In this document: positions 31,515-42,488 of the stretch, in pieces
Numbering within the stretch: position 1 is the first letter of the stretch
Layout of the letters: the number at the start of each line of letters is the position of its first letter
From: Lepidurus packardi
Lineage: Eukaryota > Arthropoda > Branchiopoda > Notostraca > Triopsidae
DNA length: 64,000 nt
NCBI GenBank assembly: GCA_023053545.1
Contig: JAKZAN010000004.1
Coordinates: forward strand, 2,108,001 to 2,172,000
Direction of reading: 5' to 3'
Program-made: the position numbers and the translations under genes
Notes under the pieces: model-generated
What the model saw: only the letters and a program-made list of their open reading frames with translations
What the model was told of the DNA's origin: nothing
The model's database searches: none

Positions 31515-31560
31515 AATATCGATTTGTATGCCCTGCCATAGTGCACCAGAGAGAAAGTTT
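31515..31560 (+). pseudogene. FLYWCH fragment fused to BTB exon
   Basis: In one frame the sequence just before the BTB codons reads YRFVCPAIVHQRES, close to NRFVCPVLVHQDG of the FLYWCH exon at 37190-37230; the DNA also matches (CGATTTGT-TGCCCTG). This suggests a lost upstream BTB-FLYWCH copy or an unequal exchange between tandem copies. Short match, so moderate confidence. Confidence 0.4.
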
Positions 31561-34500
31561 CTGTCGGCCCACAGAGTGATACTCTCGGCGTCTTCTTCTT
31601 ATTTTGAAGTAAGCATATTTAATGAAGTAGCTAAAGAACAATAGAGCATATGCATGAGTCATTATTCGTCAGAATTAGTAACCATTGTCAACATTCCGAT
31701 TATCTGCTTGGTAAAGAAAAACGGTAACGTTTTATTTCTACTGGGGCGCAAAACAGGACCAAGTAATGAATAGCGTAAATGGAACACAATATAGTAAATA
31801 TCAACCTCAGTTGCTTAGGAACCAGAAAATATTGCAGGCCAAGCGGTGTCGTTCTTCACAACGGTTACAACAGTAAACATTATAAGCAGCGTCATCTAGT
31901 CCCCATTGCGCGAGTCATTTTCAAAATACTGCAGGCCAAGTGGTGTCACTCTTTATTAGGTTACAGGATTACTTTGAGCATGTTCTATAATTTGTATAAA
32001 TAAAATATATGAACAAGGCTGGTGTACAATGTTTTTACCATTGGCCTTTTCGTGGATTAATACAAATGCGAGGCTTCGCCTAATACCTTGTAGTCTGTAG
32101 AAGCGCGCATTATTTGATATTTTAGAACGTGGAGCACTAGTCAGGCCTAAGCGTAGCACTTCTCAACCAAACAAGAAATGCCAACCGCGCATTCTCTACT
32201 GGATCATACTAGCACACGTATTCAAGCTACTGTATTGCTACACTACACGTATTGCTGGACGCCAAAGAAAAGTCGTCGGATTTGGATTTATCACAGTAAC
32301 TTGAAGAAAGCTCTTAGTTGCATGTGTAGCGAATGACCGAAATAAATCAACTTGTAACACACTTCGTATAAACTGCGCAATAGCCTCGATGTATTCTCTC
32401 TGACTCTCCAACGACAACTCCCCGATTCCTCGTTCTTGCGCGTTCTCCCTGGATCCAAAACATGAACCACCAGAACCAAAACATAACGAAAACCCAACGA
32501 AACAATAGAAATAGTGCACAACAGTGACGACCGAAACGGGGTGGGCCGAAAGATGGAGAAGAAGGAATTCCTCACGTCACACTCGGCCACCTACCCTCCA
32601 ACGCGCCGTCCCCGGCGCGGCGTCAGGTGAAGGAAACTCCCACAGATAGTGAATTGCGGGGGTCCTTGACATCATCTTCGGTTTGATCTCCATAAGTACC
32701 AGTATTCTCACTTTCGGTTTCCGAATCGCTTCCGCTGAGAAATCCTGGCTTGAAAATCTTCGATTGGCTAACGTGGACAGGAAATATACGCCACACTTTC
32801 CTAGTGTGTCGACCAGGTAAGTCTCTCACCTTGTATGTCACAGGGGTCAGTTGCCTGACCACCTGGAAGGGTCCCTGGAATCGGTGTTGGAACTTCCGAT
32901 GGGTCACGCCACTCCCATCCTTCTTGCGGACCAATACGACCGGAAAGGCCCACGGACTGTTGGAGGGATCAACGACGTCCATCGCTACCATCTCGCCCAC
33001 CTGCTCTCTAATGATCTCTCGTTCCCGGAAGGGCACCCGTCTGGGGTGGACCGAAATCGGTAGAGAATTCCCGGTGTCGATCGTGTGAGGCAACAAGTCG
33101 CAGAACCCCAAAGCCGACCTAGTCTTCGCAAAACATGCAGTATACTCTCCGAGTACCGTCGTCAGTCCGCCCACTTCTTCGGGAGTTAAGTCATTCCCCA
33201 GACGCACTCCGGGTGGGACGTCAACGTCTACCCCTTTCGGAGTGGAGGCCACACACATGGCGTTACGGGTAGAACGTGGAAGCCAAGAAGGTGATGAATC
33301 GTCTACAGCATACCCCTGAGCAAGTGCCTCCCCTTTCACCAACCGAATAGGTTCGTCTCCGAAATTGAGGACAGGGACATGAACCACACCGTTCTCAGGC
33401 GTCACTAAGCAGTTGGGAGTAGCCCACTCACAGCTCGGGTTAGCATTCAGCTTAGTCTCCAACCGCAGGGTGGAGAGCCCAATTCCCACGCAATTCGCGG
33501 CGACGAACCGTAGCGTCCCTGCTGGGACATTGGTGCTTTGCTGAGAAAGCAACTCTGGAGGTTTCTGGTGACTGCAGACTTCAATTCCTTGGAAGTCGTC
33601 CCCATCCGCTATAGTCTCCACAGCGGCTGCGACGTCAGGACCAGGGGGCTTATTTCGTTCTGGCAATTCGACCTCGTAACATCCGTTACGTACTCGTACG
33701 GTCGCTTCAGTAGCCCGGAACCAATCTCCACCAAGGATGAGGGCGAAAGGCGCTCCCTCCACCACGGAAACTCGGGGTAATTCCACAACCCGACCGAGTA
33801 CTTCCACCATCAGAGATACAGAACCCAGTGTAGACGAGAGGTGCCCATCTGCACACTGAAAAAAGGAACAGTCATCTGTATCTACTGAACGCTGTAGGGA
33901 ACCCAAATCACCCTTCCTAATTTGGCTGCCGAGGGCGCCACAATCCCCCAACGCCTCCACCCAGCCCACCCCCTCGACCCGGGTTTGCAGGGTAGGTAAT
34001 GGCACCTTTCCGTCAGGGACTTGGAAGACTACAGCCGCCCTTGCCCCTTCGGAGCGGCTTGCCCGTTTCCCGAGTTCCTGGGAGGGTTGCTAGGGCAATC
34101 GCGTCGGAAGTGGCCCAGAGCCTTACACCCGTAGCATTGAATCTGGTCAGGTGGTTTCCGAGGCTCCGCTGATCTCGCTTCTACCGGCGCACCGTTTATC
34201 CCCTGGCCAGCAACTCTTCTAGGAATGGTGTTACCACTGAGCTGGATAGTCAACTGCTTCATGGCAGACGTTAGTTCACTAACGGGATCAGAGACCGGCA
34301 CACCCAGTGCGCTCGATTCCGTAACCAACGTCCCTGGTGCTGATGAACCCATCATGCTCGTCAGTCTTTGGATGGTGTCAATAAATGTCCCGACGGTGGA
34401 AGGCGGGTTCACTAGTAGGGCCGGAATGTAATGGGTGCAAGCTAATCCCCGAATGAGGTAGGGAATAATGTCTCCCTCTGACATGACGTGGGGGCAGCGT

Positions 34501-37295
34501 TGACACAGTTCTGCCTTCTCTAAAACATATTGGATTACTGATTCGCCAGGCTGCTGGACCCTCTCCTGGACTTGGCGAAGCCATTCCTCCAGGGTCAGGG
34601 TTCTCCCAAACACAGCCACCAACCGTTGACACCACTTGGGCCAGTCCCGCAGGCTGTTGCCCTCGATATCCTGCCACGTGCGCACGATACCCCCAATTTC
34701 GCCATAGCGAACCGTAACTTCGTCGCAGCATCCCAACCTTGTAGGCCGGCTAGCCGCTCGAAGTCACGGAGCCAAACTGCGACATCGCCGTCTCCTTTGT
34801 ACTCGGGGATGGCAGCATGGGTAGGGGTACCCGTGGTCCCCGTCAGCCGTTGGAACATCTCCTGTTGTTGGAGCATGAATTGTTGCTGTTGTTGCTGCAA
34901 TTGCTGTTGTATTTGCATCATCGTAGCATCCAGGGCACGCGTCATTGTCACTCGGCTCTTCCGCCTTAGACATGGTTGCGCTCAAAAGACTTCCGTCCTG
35001 GGCCAGGCGTGGAACTAGCTTTCCACTTCGCAATAGAGTTCCTGACCTGGGGCGAGACTGGGCTGCCACGTCGTCACCAGAACGGATGCCTGACTCCCCT
35101 CCGTACATGCGGGGTTTACAATGTTTAGGACTGGAGGTTTTAGCTTTCGAGAAGGGGAATAATAAAAATTCGTCGCGGATGCAATAGGCAAGGAGAGATC
35201 AAACTGTGTCCTTGTCACCAAAGCAATTTAAGGCGCTCCACGACCCGCTTTGTACACTTTTTCAAAGGACCTCACAGCGACCACACCCAGGGCTCCTATT
35301 GTTCCTAAGAGATTACAGCTACTCTCCTACCAGTCCAAAATTACACGGTGTGAGATGCAGATTCTGTCCAATCGTCAGCTCAGAATCCCTCCGCTGCCAC
35401 CAAATGTAGCGAATGACCGAAATAAATCAACTTGTAACACACTTCGTATAAACTGCGCAATAGCCTCGATGTATTCTCTCTGACTCTCCAAAGACAACTC
35501 CCCGATTCCTCGTTCTCGCGCGTTCTCCCTGGATCCAAAACATGAACCACCAGAACCAAAACATAACGAAAACCTAACGAAACAATAGAAATAGTGCACA
35601 ACAGTGACGACCGAAACGGGGTGGGCCGAAAGATGGAGAAGAAGGAATTCCTCACGTCACACATGCATGATGTGCTTTTCGAGATGTAGCTTATTTGACG
35701 TATCTGTTGTTGGTTAAAATTGCACTCCGAAGCGAGGTAGTTGGTGTCATTTTGCCAATTTTATTTAGTATCGTATAGATTAGCCCAAGTATTTAACCGT
35801 TTCTTCGGCTAGCTCTCCGGCTAACTGTCCCCCCGTGTTATAAGGAAAGTAGCTTAACATAGAATGGCTATTCTATAAGTCAATCATGACAATGGTATAA
35901 TCTTTATGGCCTAATACGAGCTACTTTATATGATCAGTTAATTATCAAAAATTCATTCATTCATTCAATTAAATTATTGAAATAAATTTAATTAATTAAT
36001 TAAATTAGTTATGTTCAATGATCAATTTTCAGCCTTTTTGCAATTGACTTCATTGAGATCTTCGGCTATGATGATGACGTCATGCTAAATTCTTAGAATG
36101 TTGGTTTATAGAGATATATGCCAAGTGAATTAAAAAAATAACAACGTATTTTAACGCAGTAATTAGTCATTATTCTCTCATGCGCCTGACAGTCACATTT
36201 GGGTCTTGCAATTGTTGCCTGGGGTAGCTTTCCAGTCATGGAACTGAAATTGAACCATAGATTTGACTGAGCTCAAGGTTAGATTAGTTAGATAAAACTA
36301 GGTGACATGAGCACAATGGAGTTTCTTTGCCGTTTCAACCATAGGCTTATGCATGAATATAGCAGATTAATATACGCTTTTTCGTTTACATGTACAGGAA
36401 CTTCTATCCTTGCACCCGGATTGCCAACCGATCGTGTTCCTCAAAGACGTGGCGTTTGAAGAGTTGCAGTTGTTAGTGGATTTCATGTACGATGGGGAAA
36501 TCAAGATCGAAAATGCGAAAACCCTACCTTTCTTTGATACTGCTCAGTCCCTGCAGATTCATGGCATAACGAAAAGACAATTGCCCGAAGAGATTGCAGA
36601 ATCTCCTGCTGAAGCTTGTGGATATAATGCATCCCAAGGAAGCGGAAGCAGAGGAAGAAAGGGATAGGTAATCTCCATCACGTCCACAACAGGTATCCTT
36701 CCATTGACATTGCTGTCAGCATTACATTGACAATGCTGTGAAACAGTCTGTCACAAAGCCCTGCTGATGAGGAGATTCGGACCGAAGATTTTAAATTCGT
36801 AAGCGGGAATGTGGACGAACGCAATTCTGCTACCAACGCCGCAGGTCCTAGTGGACAGGCAAACCAACCCCTGGACAAGGTGAGCTGCTTAATGGGCATA
36901 TCTTGACTGAATGTTTGAAACTTTAATCTGGCACTTGGCATGCGATATTCGAACCAAAGATCTGTGTTCTTGGGCGGGAATGTTGAGAACGAAGGATCGT
37001 CCAGCGAAGACACTTTCTTTTGATAATGAAGAATGCCATGACGAAGTACCAGGTGTAGGGTGTAGTAAGATACACAATAATCCGGAATATTACGAAGAAT
37101 AGGGAAGCCTTAGTCGACTCCCAGAACGGCCGATACTCCAGAAAACACATTTTAAAATCGGGCATTGCTGTGTGGCGTTGCTCGACGAGGAGCAATCGAT
37201 TTGTCTGCCCTGTCCTAGTACACCAAGACGGCACAAATTTCACGGCAAAAAAGAAGCATACATGCCAAAACCGTATGTACCAGCAAGTTTATTGA
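31515..37295 (+). CDS. BTB-FLYWCH gene (lola/mod(mdg4)-like)
   Basis: The BTB domain is split over two exons in phase: the first ends FLSAHRVILSASSSYFE at 31608 with donor GTAAGC; the second, from 36398, reads ELLSLHPDCQPIVFLKDVAF and then DFMYDGEIKIENAKT and DTAQSLQIHGIT. This is the BTB/POZ dimerisation fold of the tramtrack/lola group. A linker exon (SPADEEIRTEDFKFVSGNVD) ends at about 36878 with donor GTGAGC. A last exon, 37104-37295, carries a FLYWCH finger: GRYSRKHILK, VWRCSTRSNRFVCPVLV, KKKHTCQ. BTB plus FLYWCH is the layout of mod(mdg4)-type chromatin regulators. The start codon exon is not found, and the frame end of exon 36398-36667 is ambiguous. The 4.8-kb intron holds an LTR element. 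Confidence 0.65.
31609..32324. other. BTB intron, left part
   Basis: Contains a duplicated word: TGCAGGCCAAG-GGTGTC and about 40 flanking bases at 31833-31872 and again at 31928-31970. Repeat C copy 2 is at 32127-32180. No gene recognised. Confidence 0.5.
32127..32180 (+). repeat. Repeat C, copy 2
   Basis: Matches 24599-24652: GGAGCACTAGTCAGGCCTAA and the following AGCACTTCTCAACCAAACAA. Same orientation in both places. Function and class unknown. Confidence 0.65.
32325..32581 (-). repeat. Left LTR (3' LTR)
   Basis: 257 bp, TG...CA bounded. It pairs with 35405-35661; three mismatches seen by eye. In the minus orientation of the element this is the 3' LTR. Confidence 0.9.
35405..35661 (-). 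repeat. Right LTR (5' LTR)
   Basis: 257 bp, TG...CA bounded, partner of 32325-32581. The following CATG repeats the four bases before the left LTR. Confidence 0.9.
35662..36397. other. BTB intron, right part
   Basis: AT-rich intron with ATTCATTCATTCATTC and AATTAATTAATTAA runs at 35953-36008. It ends in the acceptor CATGTACAG at 36397. No gene. Confidence 0.6.
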
Positions 37296-38450
37296 CTTCC
37301 CTGATTTGATTCATCTTTTAAACTAGGTGGACTTTTGCAATAATGGATGTTTTTGGTATATCGGAAGTTCTGTGAGTCGACTAAGGCTTCGTCAAAGTCG
37401 GGACTACCTTGTACGTTACTATTTCGGGTACTTCTAAACCTAAACCTAAAGACGTAAAACTCAGATCAAGTTCCTTTTGTCAGAATTAATCCCAGCCGAA
37501 AATCGTTCGGAAGAAAATCTGTTTCTGCATCCCGTTTTTCTACATCTCGCCTTAAATATCCTAGTCAGACACTTATCACTGGAGAAATCGCAGCAAGCGT
37601 TGGAACTGATTTCCTGCTCCCCCGTCTTTTCAAGCGTTCACAAGTAGGCATTTTCAAAGGTTTGTAGAAGATGTTCTAACGTTTTTACCCTTTTTTTCTA
37701 GACTTGTGCTATCTTTCCGAGGTGGGATACGCCCCCGGGCTGTTCGTCGTGGTGATCTTCGGCAATTCCATGTTCTCCGAGTTCTTCTCACCCGATTTTT
37801 TACTATATTACTTTAGTCACCCGATTTTTTACTCGATTAATATGCATAATTCACATAGGGGTTCAACATTTATTATTTTTTTTTATCTTTTTGCACCTTA
37901 CTCCCCCTTTAAAGAACTTGTAAGGAAATAAGATGTAGCTCAGTTATGGCAATTCTCGATTCTAGATCTACGTTTCGCATTTCGCATTTTAGTCATACTC
38001 AACTGTTTCAGGCTCCACCCCTAACCGCCCACAATAGATAAAATGGCATTTTGTTGAAAAACTGAAACAAAAACATAACTACGTGTTGAAAACATTATTT
38101 TTTGTGATTTGAAATATAAGCGTATAAGTTCAGGATGGATTTGCCCAAGCCCCCAGAAGGTTTGTGCTTTCTTTTCGTTAAAAATAATTGTAATTAGGGA
38201 GGCCGGTCGACCTTTCACTTTTTGTCCATTACGGCTCGCAATCGGGTGTTTTTTAGAATTTTAATTTTGGAAAATCCACGCGTTCACGTAACTAAACCGT
38301 TCTTTTTCTATTTTGTAGAACATTGGAGTAGGCACCCGTCACGAATGTCGGACAGTGAAATAACTGTTAATGTAAAAGATATTTTAGAGTTAAACGACAT
38401 GTTTTGTACAAAGTATAGTGTTTAAATAAAAATTAAATCAACCCTGCATA
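37296..38450 (+). other. Unrecognised exon-like segments
   Basis: Three plus-strand segments have splice-like edges: about 37483-37637 (ELIPAENRSEENLFLHPVFL or, in another frame, SRKSFGRKSVSASRFSTSRL), about 37703-37850 after TTTTTCTAG, and about 38320-38425 after TATTTTGTAG (SRHPSRMSDSEITVNVKDIL, ending ELNDMFCTKYSV and stop). An AATAAA at 38425-38430 lies just after that stop. A host gene is plausible here, but the frames cannot be tied together and I know no matching family. Confidence 0.35.
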
Positions 38451-38984
38451 TTGTGGTTAACTAGACACATGTTCCTTTCCCACAGTAATTTTTTTCAGAA
38501 TTTTATCTGTTACCTCCGATTTTCCAAAAATATAATTGTAGACCACACTTGATTTTGTCCTGAAGTCAATATCCCAGAAAGTGGGGCTTGTTCGGCCATC
38601 TTGTTCGCCCACTTTGCCTGCAGGTAGCTTATCCTTCCCTTTTCTACGTTGCCGAACAAGTGCCGCTTAATCAATGTTAATGGTAAGCAGCACAGCGGTG
38701 GGCATAAAAAAGCGACTTGTATTATATAATTTAGAATGGTCTGCCTTATTTTCATTTATATTGTAAGGCGTAAGTGTTTTAGTTAATTGTTTTTTCAGCA
38801 AAACAGATCTTACGAAAATACAGAATTGAGGGAGGTTTTCCCAGCAGCTGTACTGTGCGTTACACTGTAAATGTTAGAATGTTTTAAATATAATTCATTC
38901 GCGATTTCGAACTAGCACTTTATTACTGAAGAAAATAATCAGAGCTATATCTACAAAGGCCCTTAGTAGATAGCTCTATTTTAT

Positions 38985-39385
38985 AACTGCTATCTTTGAA
39001 TTACTAAACTGAAAAGTTGAAATGGAAAGCTGCCTTCGCGGCCATTGCAGTGGCCTCAACAGCCGTGCGCTGCTGGTCAGCTAGGGCGGATGTTTTTTTT
39101 GTTTTTTAAATACTGTAATCTTAGCATGACATGAGACTCCCGGGTCATTCAATAATCAAAGAAGAATGTGAGCTAGCTAAGGGTATTTTTCCTGTATTTA
39201 TAGCTGCTATCTTCGAATTTCCAAACGGAAAAGTTGAAAGCTGCCTTCGCGGCCATTGCAGTGGCCTCAACAGCCGTGCGCTGGTCAGCTAGGGCGGATT
39301 TTTTTTAAAAAAAATAATCTTAGCATGAGATACCGAATTGGTCATTCAATACCAAAAGAAGAATATCTCAGCTAGTTAATCTAAT
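38985..39385. repeat. Tandem duplication of about 210 bp
   Basis: TGCTATCTTTGAATT through CAGCTAGGGCGGATTTTTTT and on to a GTCATTCAATA and AGAAGAAT tail occurs at 38988-39175 and at 39206-39385. The best conserved core contains GCTGCCTTCGCGGCCATTGC, then AGTGGCCTCAACAGCCGTGC. The GC-rich core within AT-rich DNA could be a decayed coding or regulatory unit. Confidence 0.85.
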
Positions 39386-39524
39386 ATAATGGCTTGGTTT
39401 TTAGTTGAAACTAAAAAGAGATACGAAATTTAGAGGTACGTGAATGTACATTTTCTCTTAATTTTTAGGAATTTACACTTGTGGTGTATGTGATTTAATA
39501 TCCGGCATAGATGTAAATTTCGTC

Positions 39525-39571
39525 GAATTGACATCTACAAGGCTTAGCCTAAGCCTTGTAGATGGCAATTC
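39525..39571. repeat. Hairpin 1 (22-bp arms)
   Basis: Left arm 39525-39546 (ends CATCTACAAGGCTTA) and right arm 39550-39571 (starts TAAGCCTTGTAGATG) pair with a single mismatch around the 3-base loop GCC. The inner 15 bp are perfect. Confidence 0.95.
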
Positions 39572-39572
39572 A

Positions 39573-39666
39573 GAAGGAGAAATGCAAAACCAACCTCCCA
39601 ACAAACTTTTCCTAAGCTAAGCCTTAGGAAAAGTTTGTTGGGAGGTTGGTTTTGCATTTCTCCTTC
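39573..39666. repeat. Hairpin 2 (44-bp perfect arms)
   Basis: Left arm 39573-39616 starts GAAGGAGAAATGCAAAACC and ends CTTTTCCTAAG; right arm 39623-39666 is its exact reverse complement. The loop is the six bases CTAAGC. It begins one base after hairpin 1 ends. A perfect 44-bp snap-back is far beyond chance and must be recent or maintained. Confidence 0.97.
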
Positions 39667-39794
39667 ATCACCTCATGGTATACACAGTACAAGAAAACGA
39701 GATTGATCGTTTTGAAAATGGTTCGAAATCGTGGAAATAAGCCGTTTGCGCTTTGGGGATTGATAATCTGGATCTGGACCTCAAGGCTCGACTG

Positions 39795-39832
39795 AATAGA
39801 AAGCCAGATATTTTTATATCTGGTTTTCTATT
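39795..39832. repeat. Hairpin 3 (17-bp arms)
   Basis: AATAGAAAGCCAGATAT (39795-39811) pairs with ATATCTGGTTTTCTATT (39816-39832) with one mismatch and a TTTT loop. It lies 130 bp from hairpin 2. Confidence 0.9.
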
Positions 39833-39841
39833 GAAAGCTAG

Positions 39842-40047
39842 TTTAATTTCACCCTGCTAAAGCGAAGCTAAACCATTTTTGGTCCAATCCATTTGGTCAG
39901 TGTTTTTGCTTGAGTCGTTGAGACAACACCCTACGTGTGAACACCCTATACGTGTGAACTTCACAACGAAGACAAAAACAAAAAAAAAAATCTGTTGAAA
40001 ACTTGTACAGAAACGGCAGCGAGCATTAGCTCACGCCTGAGCTTTCA

Positions 40048-40081
<34 letters not shown>

Positions 40082-40195
40082 AATATTTCACCCTGCTAAA
40101 AGAAGCTAATCATTTTTTGTCCAATCCATGCGGTCAGTGTTTGTGCTTGAGCTTGAGACAACACCCTACGTGTCAACACCCTACTTACGTGTGAA
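39842..40195. repeat. Direct duplication interrupted by retroposon B tail
   Basis: TTTCACCCTGCTAAA through GAGACAACACCCTACGTGT and a GTGTGAAC end occurs at about 39850-39958 and 40086-40195, with about 90% identity. Between them lies GAAAACTTGTACAGAAACGG to GAGCTTTCAC and a run of more than 30 A, which is the 3' tail of retroposon B (copy 3, about 39993-40080, plus strand). Confidence 0.8.
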
Positions 40196-40427
40196 CGTCT
40201 TGGTGAACGTCAAGCTCAAGGAAGTCGAAGACAAGAAGAACCCAAAAAACAACCAAATTGTGAGTCAAACTCAACTCAATTTTATTTAATTTATAATTAA
40301 TATTATCGTATCAAAATTAAGCTTGACTGATTGAAATCGATTTAATCAATTATCATCAAAGTAAAACCTCAAAGTAAAACTTAATTAGTTAATTTGAATC
40401 CGTTATTAACGCATTTCGCATTACGGT
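40196..40427 (+). promoter_or_regulatory. 5' flank of the split transposase-like gene
   Basis: AT-rich 230 bp before the ATG at 40428, with TCAACTCAATTTTATTTAAT and TAATCAATTATCATC words. No TATA box can be assigned with confidence and no inverted terminal repeat is identified for the gene downstream. Confidence 0.3.
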
Positions 40428-42444
40428 ATGGCTTCAAGTTCAACTTCAAGTCCTGATGTTAATGATGATGACCGTATTGGTCCGTTCTGTGATGAAATAG
40501 GGATATTAAAGAGTCACTTGAAGACGTTGGATACTTGGACTTCCATTTCCATTGCCAGGCCGAAACCTTTTTTAAGTAATGGAGTCGTTCTTGAGCTTAA
40601 TAATCTTTTTCTGGAGCAGTCTAAAAGAAAGCATGCGAAGCGAAAAGATTTTTTAAGCTGGATCGTGTCTATTTTTTCACTGGAAGTGGAAGGTAGTTCT
40701 AGAACTAGATTGAACGTTAGTGAAGAAAACTTGCTCAGGTCATTAGTTGCACAAGCTAAAAAGCTGAAGATGGGTTTAATCCGCTTGATGAAGATTGACA
40801 CCAGTTGTCCGGGAAAATTAGATACAATCGAAAATTTCAAGAGACAGCCATTCGAATTTTTTAACTGCAGCAGTAATAATAGTACCAGTAGTTGTACACA
40901 ACCACAAGCATCTGCAGGTAATGGTGGTAGTAGTAAGCTTTCACAGCCGGCTGTGCTAACTGAGGATAATTTTGCTCTGTCTGACTCTGATGCTGAGTCT
41001 TCTTCACAGAGAAGAAACGCGGTTTCTCAGCCTCAGGTTGTTAACCCCTCTTCCCATAGACAGATTCCAAAGCAGGCAATAAGTATAAATCACAATTGCT
41101 CTTACAGGCAAAAGTTTCGCAACTTGTATAAAAAATATTTCGCTTTATGCAAGCGCTTGCAGAACAATGATCGTGAAAAGCAAAAGGCCTGTCAGTTACA
41201 CGCTGTTTTGAGAGGGAAGAATGCGGAACTCATAAAAGCTCACAAAAAAATCAGGGCTTTGGAGAGGAAATTACAGAATGAGAAAGATAATTTCAGACGG
41301 GAAAAGGATAACAATCGTCAAAAACTTAAACGCAACGAAGATACCGTTAGGGATTTAAACCAAAAGTTAAGCGCTTCTTTTTCTTCGCCAAGTGCGCAGT
41401 TAGTCAAGGATTTGCTTTCCTTTGGGCCTACGAATAATCCAGAGTTAAACGAAGAGCAATTAAACGTTGAGCTAGAAGAAAACCGGCAGGTGAAGTTTCT
41501 AAACGAAGACGGCAGGACGTACAATGCCATGACTCATCGAGTATTCATGGAACTACGTAGTTTAGGTATCGGGAGTGAGACGGCCGTAGAGTGCGTCGAA
41601 ACTGTTGCGCGATGTCTAGGGTTGGAACTAGATCAGCTGCCGGGGAAAACGTTTGTCAAAGAAACGATATACAAAGCTCGCGTTCTTTATATGCGTCAGC
41701 TGGCAGAAGTCATAATGAGTAAAGGCGATAATGCCACCTTGGCTTCGGACGGCACCACCAAGTATGGCAAGTCTTATCAGACCTTTATTTTGTACTTTAT
41801 GGATAAGCAGAAGTTGGTGTTGGGGCTAACCGAAATTGCTGACGGCAGCTCTGAAACTATTTTGAAAACATTAATCGACATTTTCACCGAAATAGCGAGT
41901 TATTCTTCGCACATTCCAAACTTTGTAGAGCAGGTAGGGACTAGAATAGTTAATACTATGAGTGATCGTGCTCAGAACGAGAAAAAATTTAGTCGGTTGC
42001 TTGCTAACTGGAAGCTGCAATGTCACGCCAAGTTGGACCAAGGGTTTCAGGAATTGCCTATTGACGAGCAGAATAAATGCGCTCGAGTTAATGAATTTCA
42101 TTGCGGTATACATACCCTTGTTGGTTTTTCGGATGCTGCCAACAAAGGTCTGGCTCAACTTGAAGCAAAGAAATTCCAGGGAACAACGCTAGGTTCGCAA
42201 TTAGTGCCAAATTTTTCAAACACCGAAGGCGAATCAGCCGCAGTTCGTTTTATCCGCACTTTCTCGCAAATGGTGCACTCCAGAGGAGACGAGAAGAGCG
42301 GCAAAGCTGCCAAGTTTAAGCAGTTCTTGGCTGAAAAGCCCTTCCAAATTCAGACCCTACCTTTAGCTAGATTTGTTGGTAACCGGTTCAACATTGTCTT
42401 CTACAATGCTGCTGGCCTATATTACTTGCTTAAGAAAGGTGCCG
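40428..42444 (+). CDS. Transposase-like gene, N-terminal half (unnamed DDE-type family)
   Basis: An uninterrupted frame from MASSSTSSPDVNDDDRIG. Residues 1-130 are helical, 130-230 are S/N/Q rich, and 230-320 form a long coiled coil (KKIRALERKLQNEKDNF). Residues from about 370 form a catalytic-like region: TLASDGTTKYGKSYQTF, GLTEIADGSSETILKT, NTMSDRAQNEKKF and NEFHCGIHTLVGFSDAAN, which reads like a D...D...CxxH RNase H-fold core. It ends LARFVGNRFNIVFYNAAGLY and LLKKGA where the CACTA element begins. The frame formally runs to 42470 inside the insert. Homologous frames are widespread in invertebrate genomes as repeats. The superfamily is not one I can name with confidence. The C half lies at 55326-56767. 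Confidence 0.65.
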
Positions 42445-42488
42445 CACTGTTAAAAAGGGGTACCGATTAAAGGCAAAAAGTGGCTACC
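42445..42488 (+). repeat. CACTA left terminal inverted repeat
   Basis: Begins CACTGTTAAAAAGGGGTACC and ends GTGGCTACC. It pairs with 55281-55323 in inverse orientation, perfectly for the outer 12 bases and at most later positions with small length changes. Confidence 0.8.

Larger units (their letters stand above)
32325..35661 (-). mobile_element. LTR retrotransposon (Ty3/gypsy-like), in BTB intron
   Basis: Two 257-bp LTRs, starting TGTAGCGAATGACC and ending in CACGTCACA, bound 3,337 bp. A 4-bp duplication CATG (32321-32324 and 35662-35665) flanks the element. On the minus strand the interior has a gag-like frame with glutamine-rich start and a CCHC knuckle (CYGCKALGHFRRDC), then protease-like and pol-derived parts. 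The LTRs differ at three of 257 positions, so the insertion is young. The element is broken and far shorter than autonomous gypsy elements, with at least one large and probably further breaks. A likely primer-binding site follows the right-hand LTR on the minus strand. Confidence 0.85.

Noticed and set aside
34860-34935. CAG-type trinucleotide repeat expansion
   Set aside because: It is the glutamine-rich start of the gag-like frame of an LTR element, not a host repeat expansion.
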